From Coprothermobacter platensis DSM 11748 (GTDB lineage: Bacteria; Coprothermobacterota; Coprothermobacteria; Coprothermobacterales; Coprothermobacteraceae): a stretch of 64,000 nt of DNA. Positions within the stretch are counted from its first letter, which is position 1. Each line of letters starts with the position of its first letter. Position numbers and translations under genes: made by a program. Shown here piece by piece: positions 59,582 to 64,000 of the stretch. The notes beneath the pieces were generated by a model. The model saw only the letters and a list, made by a program, of their open reading frames with translations, ran no database searches and was not told the origin of the DNA. The DNA lies in NCBI RefSeq assembly GCF_000378005.1, contig NZ_KB899040.1, forward strand, positions 315,468 through 379,467. The letters run 5' to 3'.

Positions 59582-60605
59582 GTTTAGATTGTTCCCAAAG
59601 TTCATCAACGTTTTTATTTTCTTTGTGTTGAGTTACATAATCCAAACGTTTCTGGAACTTTCTACTGGCTTTCAGCAATGCGTCCTCTGGGTCTACGCCT
59701 AAAAGTCTGGCAATATTGATTACAGTAAAAAGCAGATCGCCTACTTCTTCCGTTTCTCCATCATGATTGTTTTCTTCATAAGCCTGCCGGAGTTCTTCGA
59801 ATTCTTCCGATAGCTTGTCACTTAGTTGCATCGCATTTTCCCAATCCAAACCATTGTGGTGGGCTTCGTCTTGCAAACGCAGGGCCCAAGTAAAAATGTT
59901 TGGTGGAATGCTGCTTTCATCTTTTTTCTTACCTTTTCTTGATTGCCATTTGCTCAAAACCGTAGCAGCATCGCTATCTGTGTCTGAGGCGAACACATGC
60001 GGATGCCTGGATATGGCTTTTTCAGAAGCCATTTGAAAAACAGTTTCTAAGTTAAACGCATTGGTTTCCTCAGCGATGGTACTGTGGAGGAACAAATGCA
60101 GCCATAAATCGCCCAGTTCTTCAGCATAATTCTCCATGTCATTGTTGTTTATGGCATCCATTAATTCGCTGAGTTCTTCACGGCTCAACGTTACTAATTG
60201 ATATGGTGTTACCTCTTTGTCCCAAGGGCATTCTTTCCTCAGCGTTTCCACAATTTTCTTAAAACGAACGAAATGGAAACCCAAACTTTCAGCAGGGTAA
60301 ACCTGTAATGGTGTGGGTTCAACGTTTTCATCTAATTTGAATGCTTTTTGCGTTTCTAACGCCGCACGTTCAGAGGTATACCCCATAGTTTTTAAAAACA
60401 CCTGAGCAAACGTGACTGCTGTATCCACATCCATGCACAGCACGTTTACGGAGTCATGGTTTAGCAGCGCTTCCCAAACGCTTGTGGCAATGTTTGACCA
60501 GTCGTTTTCATCAGCGCGTATTTCAATGGCATTGGGCCATTGTTCAGCGCCTTTTTCATCCTCCACAATGACGTGGAGTCCTTTTATGAGCTCTATATTT
60601 ATCAT
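59568..60605 (-). CDS. mazG: MazG nucleotide pyrophosphohydrolase
   Basis: A 345-aa protein with two MazG units after an N-terminal extension of about 110 residues that I do not recognise. Domain 1 has 'CPWDKEVTPYQL' and 'REELSELMDAI'; domain 2 has 'LSEEFEELRQAY' and 'EEVGDLLFTVINIARLLGVDPEDAL'. MazG hydrolyses nucleoside triphosphates. In Bacillus YabN the N-terminal part is a tetrapyrrole methylase; here it is shorter and unlike that. The ATG at 60605 has no Shine-Dalgarno and sits at the predicted start of a TAAGAT promoter. Confidence 0.9.
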   Translation of the reverse strand: MINIELIKGLHVIVEDEKGAEQWPNAIEIRADENDWSNIATSVWEALLNHDSVNVLCMDVDTAVTFAQVFLKTMGYTSERAALETQKAFKLDENVEPTPLQVYPAESLGFHFVRFKKIVETLRKECPWDKEVTPYQLVTLSREELSELMDAINNNDMENYAEELGDLWLHLFLHSTIAEETNAFNLETVFQMASEKAISRHPHVFASDTDSDAATVLSKWQSRKGKKKDESSIPPNIFTWALRLQDEAHHNGLDWENAMQLSDKLSEEFEELRQAYEENNHDGETEEVGDLLFTVINIARLLGVDPEDALLKASRKFQKRLDYVTQHKENKNVDELWEQSKHEIG

Positions 60606-60611
60606 ATTTAA

Positions 60612-60647
60612 ATCTTACACCAGTGCCTTTTGGCTGGTATAATCATA
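60612..60647. promoter_or_regulatory. Divergent promoters of mazG (minus) and hppA (plus)
   Basis: On the minus strand TAAGAT (60617-60612) places the start of transcription on the A of the mazG ATG at 60605. On the plus strand TGG-TATAAT (60635-60643) is an extended -10 with start near 60650 and a 38-base leader carrying the hppA Shine-Dalgarno. The plus -10 continues as TATAATCATA, also reading TATGAT on the minus strand. The first codons of the plus message would be ATG TAA at 60651. Confidence 0.5.
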
Positions 60648-60688
60648 GCTATGTAATATTAACAGTAGGTTAAGAGGAGGGGGAAAGT

Positions 60689-62689
60689 GTGGTAGGATTT
60701 TTTGCGGCGGCAGTATTGTTGCTTGTTACAGTTATTTTGAGTGCTCGCTGGGTACTCCACATAAAAGTGGAAAACCAACGGGCTGCGGACATCAGCCGGC
60801 ATATACATGATGGTGCCAAGGCTTTCCTGACCAGTGAATACCGGGTCATGTTTCCATGGATAATGTTGTTATTTGTAGCACTCATCTTTCTTACCGGCTA
60901 TAAGTCTGCTATTGCGTTCATAGTTGGGTCTGCATTTTCTGTGGCAGCAGGTTACATAGGGATGCAGATTGCCACACTCTCCAACGTTAGAACAACTGAG
61001 GCAGCCCGTAAAGGGAGTGGAGATGCTCTTTTAGTAGCATTTTCTGCTGGTTCTGTTATGGGGATGACCGTTGTTGCTTTTGGTTTGCTTGGTTTGGGCG
61101 TTGTGGCTGCCATGTTTGGTGGATTTGAGGCATCTGGTTCCATCATAAGTAGTTTCAGCTTAGGGGCGTCCTTTGTAGCTTTATTTGCACGTGTTGGAGG
61201 AGGCATATTTACAAAAGCTGCCGATGTTGGAGCAGATTTAGTAGGGAAAGTGGAAGCGAACATCCCTGAAGATGATCCAAGGAATCCTGCAGTCATCGCA
61301 GATAATGTGGGGGATAATGTAGGAGACGTTGCCGGGATGGGTGCTGACCTTTATGAATCCTATGTGGGTTCTATCGTTGCGTGCATTATTTTAGCTGTAA
61401 CTCAGACGGACAATGTCGGTTTGAACTTTACTTTGTGGACCGCAACATTGGGTGCGCTTTCTTCTTGGTTCACAGTTCTACTGGTGCGTTACATATCTAC
61501 TCATTCGCGCATGGAACCAGCAAACATATTTAGATTGGGCAGTGTACTCGTAACGACCATGGCTGTCGTTTTAGTCTGTTTTATCCCCATTTGGACAGGG
61601 GCAAGTTGGTCCTTAGTGATTGCCACCATAGCAGGAATGTTAGTGGGAATTACTATTGGTTTTATCACAGATTACTATACCATGGGCAAACCCATAAAGG
61701 AAATTGCTAAAGCCAGTGAGACAGGCGCCGCTACCAACATACTATCTGGTATGGCTATCGCTATGGAATCTACATTTCTGCCCGTTATTTTGGTGGGTTT
61801 AGCGATCATCGTGGCTTACGTGAGTGCGGGGTTATTCGGCATCGCTTTAGCCGGTGTCGGTATGCTTTGCACCCTGGCATTCTCTCTTTCTGTGGACGCT
61901 TATGGTCCAGTGGCAGATAATGCAGGTGGCATAGCAGAAATGGCGCATTTTCCACCTCAAATCCGCGATGTTACGGATGGTTTGGATGCTTTAGGTAATG
62001 CTACTGCTGCCATGGGTAAAGGATTCGCCATTGCTTCGGCGGCGTTAACTGCATTAGCATTGTTTTCTGCGTTCAACAGCGCTGTAGGCTTGCAAGCGCT
62101 GGACATTTCTGACCCGCGTGTGCTAACAGGTGTCATGATCGGTGCTGCATCTCCATTTTTGTTTTCTTCCATTGTCATAAATGCCGTTTCTACAACTGCG
62201 TTTGTCATTGTTAAAGAAGTTAGACGTCAGTTCAAAGAGATTCCTGGTCTTCTATCTGGACATGCTGACCCAGACTATGTTGTATGTGTGAGCATTAGCA
62301 CCAGCCACGCTCTAAAGAATATGGTCATTCCAGCCTTGTTGGCACTCATTTTGCCGCTGGCTTCCTATTTCTTATTGGGGGTAGCTGGGGTAGGTGGTGT
62401 TCTCATAGGACAAACTGTGTCTGGTTTTGTAATGGCTATCTATATGGCTAATGCAGGTGGCGCTTGGGACAATGCAAAGAAACTAATAGAAGGTGGCCTT
62501 TTAGGTGGTAAAGGTTCTGAGGCACATCATGCTGCCGTTATAGGCGATACGGTAGGAGATCCTCTAAAAGACACAGCTGGCCCTTCCATAAACATTCTTA
62601 TGAAGCTGAGCACAGTTGTTTCTCTCATTCTTATACCTATTTTCGTAAAGATGGGCTTACCAGCACTAATAGATTTGATTGTTAAATAA
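60689..62689 (+). CDS. hppA: Membrane-bound ion-pumping pyrophosphatase
   Basis: A 666-aa pump with about 16 transmembrane helices coupling pyrophosphate hydrolysis to H+ or Na+ export. Catalytic loops are intact: 'DVGADLVGKVEANIPEDDPRNPAVIADNVGDNVGD', shown here only by its key residues (Asp-Val-Gly-Ala-Asp and NVGDNVGD), and 'DNAKK...GDTVGDPLKDTAGP'. The 'GNATAAMGKGF' position with Ala, not Lys, suggests the K+-dependent class. The GTG start has AGAGGAGGGGG about 7 bases upstream. It could recover energy from pyrophosphate made by tRNA synthetases or used with ppdK. Confidence 0.95.
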   Translation: MVGFFAAAVLLLVTVILSARWVLHIKVENQRAADISRHIHDGAKAFLTSEYRVMFPWIMLLFVALIFLTGYKSAIAFIVGSAFSVAAGYIGMQIATLSNVRTTEAARKGSGDALLVAFSAGSVMGMTVVAFGLLGLGVVAAMFGGFEASGSIISSFSLGASFVALFARVGGGIFTKAADVGADLVGKVEANIPEDDPRNPAVIADNVGDNVGDVAGMGADLYESYVGSIVACIILAVTQTDNVGLNFTLWTATLGALSSWFTVLLVRYISTHSRMEPANIFRLGSVLVTTMAVVLVCFIPIWTGASWSLVIATIAGMLVGITIGFITDYYTMGKPIKEIAKASETGAATNILSGMAIAMESTFLPVILVGLAIIVAYVSAGLFGIALAGVGMLCTLAFSLSVDAYGPVADNAGGIAEMAHFPPQIRDVTDGLDALGNATAAMGKGFAIASAALTALALFSAFNSAVGLQALDISDPRVLTGVMIGAASPFLFSSIVINAVSTTAFVIVKEVRRQFKEIPGLLSGHADPDYVVCVSISTSHALKNMVIPALLALILPLASYFLLGVAGVGGVLIGQTVSGFVMAIYMANAGGAWDNAKKLIEGGLLGGKGSEAHHAAVIGDTVGDPLKDTAGPSINILMKLSTVVSLILIPIFVKMGLPALIDLIVK

Positions 62690-62722
62690 AAAAAGCCTCC
62701 AAGGAAGGAGGCTTTTTTTATT
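62688..62722. terminator. Bidirectional intrinsic terminator between hppA and rnpB
   Basis: A GCCTCC/GGAGGC stem with flanking seven-A and seven-T runs forms a textbook hairpin. It ends the hppA message and, in reverse, the rnpB transcript about 10 bases after the RNA's paired 3' end. Confidence 0.92.
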
Positions 62723-62730
62723 TTTATATT

Positions 62731-63096
62731 AGTGAGCAGACAATAAGCCGAGTTCTGTCTCCACCAAGAATTGGTGGATGGCAACCATTTCTCTGGGCGC
62801 ACTGTTGCCAATACGCTCAAGCGGCCTACCCGCCAGCTCGCCGAGCAGGGTCTCAGCTGGCTGCTTGGCCTTGCACCGGATGGGGTTTACCATGCCAGCA
62901 CTGTCACCAGTACTGCGGTGGGCTCTTACCCCACCTTTTCACCCTTGCCAACTATTCCCCGATGGGGAATAGCGGCGGTTTGTTTTCTGTGGCACTGTCC
63001 TTGAGGTCGCCCTCACTGGGAGTTACCCAGCATCCCGCTCTGTGGAGCTCGGACTTTCCTCAGTCTCTATTTGACTGCGGTTGCCTCGTCTGCTCT
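62731..63096 (-). ncRNA. rnpB: RNase P RNA
   Basis: About 366 bases on the minus strand. Near the 5' end is AGGAAAGTCCGAGCTCC (the universal P3/P4 region), and near the 3' end the ACAGAACTCGGCTTAT segment (P4/J complementary side). The ends pair as P1: GAGCAGAC (63095-63088) with GTCTGCTC (62741-62734). The RNA is the catalytic part of RNase P that matures tRNA 5' ends. Its first 74 bases overlap the 3' end of the rsfS coding sequence on the same strand, and it is followed by a strong terminator. Confidence 0.95.
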
Positions 63097-63421
63097 TAAC
63101 ATATTCTACCATGTTGTTCCAGTGGGACTCAATATCGTAATACTCTCTGGTTTTTTGTGTAAAGATGTGCACTACAACATCTCCCATGTCCACCAAAATC
63201 CAATCACCCGGATTGAAACCTTCAACTCTGTAATGGATGTGTCTTTCGTCGAGGAAATCCTCAAGAGCGTTAGCCAGTGATTGGCTGTGTATGAGCGAAT
63301 TTGCCGTGCACACAATAAAATAGTCAGCTACTGTGTCCAGAGAACTTATGTCGATTATTTTTATGTCTGTTGCCTGCTTATCATCAAGCAACTGTTGTAT
63401 ATCCTGCATGTCTTTATCCAT
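63023..63421 (-). CDS. rsfS: Ribosomal silencing factor RsfS
   Basis: A 132-aa protein that binds uL14 and blocks subunit joining. 'IKIIDISSLDTVADYFIVCTANS', 'YRVEGFNPGDWILVDMGDVVVHIF' and 'REYYDIESHW' are the conserved blocks, shown in pieces. The family usually ends soon after that last block; here about 24 extra polar residues follow, and they are encoded by the first 74 bases of rnpB. The gene has GGAGGTGAATAGG upstream and lies seven bases after nadD. Confidence 0.93.
   Translation of the reverse strand: MDKDMQDIQQLLDDKQATDIKIIDISSLDTVADYFIVCTANSLIHSQSLANALEDFLDERHIHYRVEGFNPGDWILVDMGDVVVHIFTQKTREYYDIESHWNNMVEYVKSRRGNRSQIETEESPSSTERDAG
63103..63132 (-). promoter_or_regulatory. rnpB promoter inside the rsfS coding sequence
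   Basis: On the minus strand TTGAGT (63132-63127), an 18-base spacer, then TGG-TAGAAT (extended -10, 63108-63103). The predicted start is 63096, one base before the P1 stem begins, which fits the RNA's 5' end without processing. Confidence 0.65.
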
Positions 63422-63427
63422 AAATGC

Positions 63428-64000
63428 CTATTCACCTCCTTTATAAAAAGGTATTTTATATAAGTTATGACTTTCTATGAACGACTGCACGGGTTCTGGA
63501 ACTAATAGTTTTATGGGTTTTTCTTCTTCACACCGTTGCCTTATGTAAGTGGAGGAAATATTCATTGGTGTCTTTTCCGTAAAAATAGCTGTTGCGTCAG
63601 GCCTATCCGTGATTATGGATCCTCTTGGAATGACTACAAAAATAGCATTTTCCACAAGGATATCATAATGTTTCCATAAATGTAGGTTTTCCCATTCATC
63701 ACTTCCAATGATGAAGTACGGTTTTTCACCGATGAGCGCTCTAACTTTCAAAAGGGTCTCGAATGAATAAGAAGGAGTACTGCTTCCTTCCAGTTCTGCA
63801 ACAACGAATCGTGGTTCTATTTGGAGCGCCAGCTTCAGCATTTGAGTGCGGTTTTCATAAGAGGCTTGTGGCTTCTGTTTGTGGGGTGGAACATTCGTTG
63901 GTATGAACCAAATAGAATCCAAAGGTACTGTTTCCATAGCCAAGTAAGCCATGAACAGATGTCCCACATGTACGGGGTCGAAAACACCAGATAATATGCC
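63428..64000 (-). CDS. nadD: Nicotinate-nucleotide adenylyltransferase, 5'-truncated by the window edge
   Basis: The visible 190 or so residues include 'GILSGVFDPVHVGHLFMA' (GxFxPxHxGH nucleotidyltransferase motif), 'WFIPTNVPPHK', 'YFIIGSDEWENLHLW' and 'ISSTYIRQR' (ISxTxIR-type). NadD adenylates nicotinate mononucleotide in NAD synthesis. The frame is open to base 64000, so only the first few residues are missing. nadD-rsfS is a conserved pair; yqeK, which often lies between them, is absent. Confidence 0.95.
   Translation of the reverse strand, partial: GILSGVFDPVHVGHLFMAYLAMETVPLDSIWFIPTNVPPHKQKPQASYENRTQMLKLALQIEPRFVVAELEGSSTPSYSFETLLKVRALIGEKPYFIIGSDEWENLHLWKHYDILVENAIFVVIPRGSIITDRPDATAIFTEKTPMNISSTYIRQRCEEEKPIKLLVPEPVQSFIESHNLYKIPFYKGGE

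Noticed and set aside
62771-63004. Plus-strand open frames over 62771-63004
   Set aside because: They are antisense to the RNase P RNA gene, have no ribosome site and match no family.

Overview
The window is about 64 kb of dense bacterial chromosome of moderate GC. Genes mostly overlap or sit a few bases apart, and all core functions look chromosomal; there is no IS element, phage or plasmid gene. The gene set suggests an anaerobic, probably thermophilic, deep-branching or Firmicutes-like bacterium: class II (B12) ribonucleotide reductase, pyruvate phosphate dikinase, membrane pyrophosphatase, acetate kinase, Rex, and an archaeal-style Mre11-Rad50-NurA-HerA operon. Coprothermobacter or a relative would fit, but this is inference and not a sequence match.

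Layout. 1-7.3 kb: end of a DUF72 gene, a large membrane protein, a MurI/DUF4446/M23-peptidase cell-wall operon, a folate cyclodeaminase-like gene, an exported orphan and an HD-like orphan. 7.36-19.8 kb: one long plus-strand operon phoH-pgpH-ybeY-dgkA-cdd-era-nfi-deoC-recO-glyQ-glyS-ppdK, closed by a perfect 21-bp palindrome. 19.85-21.6 kb: a minus-strand anchored propeller-like orphan. 21.75-27.75 kb: coaD-ackA-yceD-rpmF-plsX-acpP-radical SAM-ftsY-IMPase. 27.8-31.5 kb: two DUF996 paralogues (one frameshifted) around tRNA-Gln, then a MerR regulator divergent from a MATE exporter. 31.5-36.2 kb: nrdJ and yqeY (minus), and a uridine-kinase-like fusion protein. 36.3-45.2 kb: rex-DUF2148-sbcD-sbcC-nurA-herA-orphan. 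45.8-58.1 kb: rdgB-valS-LigB-amrA-amrS-DUF4321-mreBCD-PBP2-minCDE-rodA. 58.1-64 kb: M16 peptidase, RqcP-like, mazG (minus), hppA (plus), then rnpB, rsfS and nadD (minus).

The genes form three housekeeping modules: translation and ribosome biogenesis (era, ybeY, glyQS, valS, rpmF, rsfS, rqcP, rnpB, ftsY); envelope growth and division (murI, M23, dgkA, mreBCD, PBP2, minCDE, rodA); and DNA end processing (sbcDC-nurA-herA, recO, nfi).

The most unusual signals are regulatory. Several first-in-transcript genes lack a Shine-Dalgarno and have a -10 box 6-8 nt before their ATG, which implies leaderless mRNAs. In one case a single symmetric -10 appears to serve two divergent leaderless genes. In addition, the rnpB gene and its promoter lie inside the 3' end of the rsfS coding sequence.
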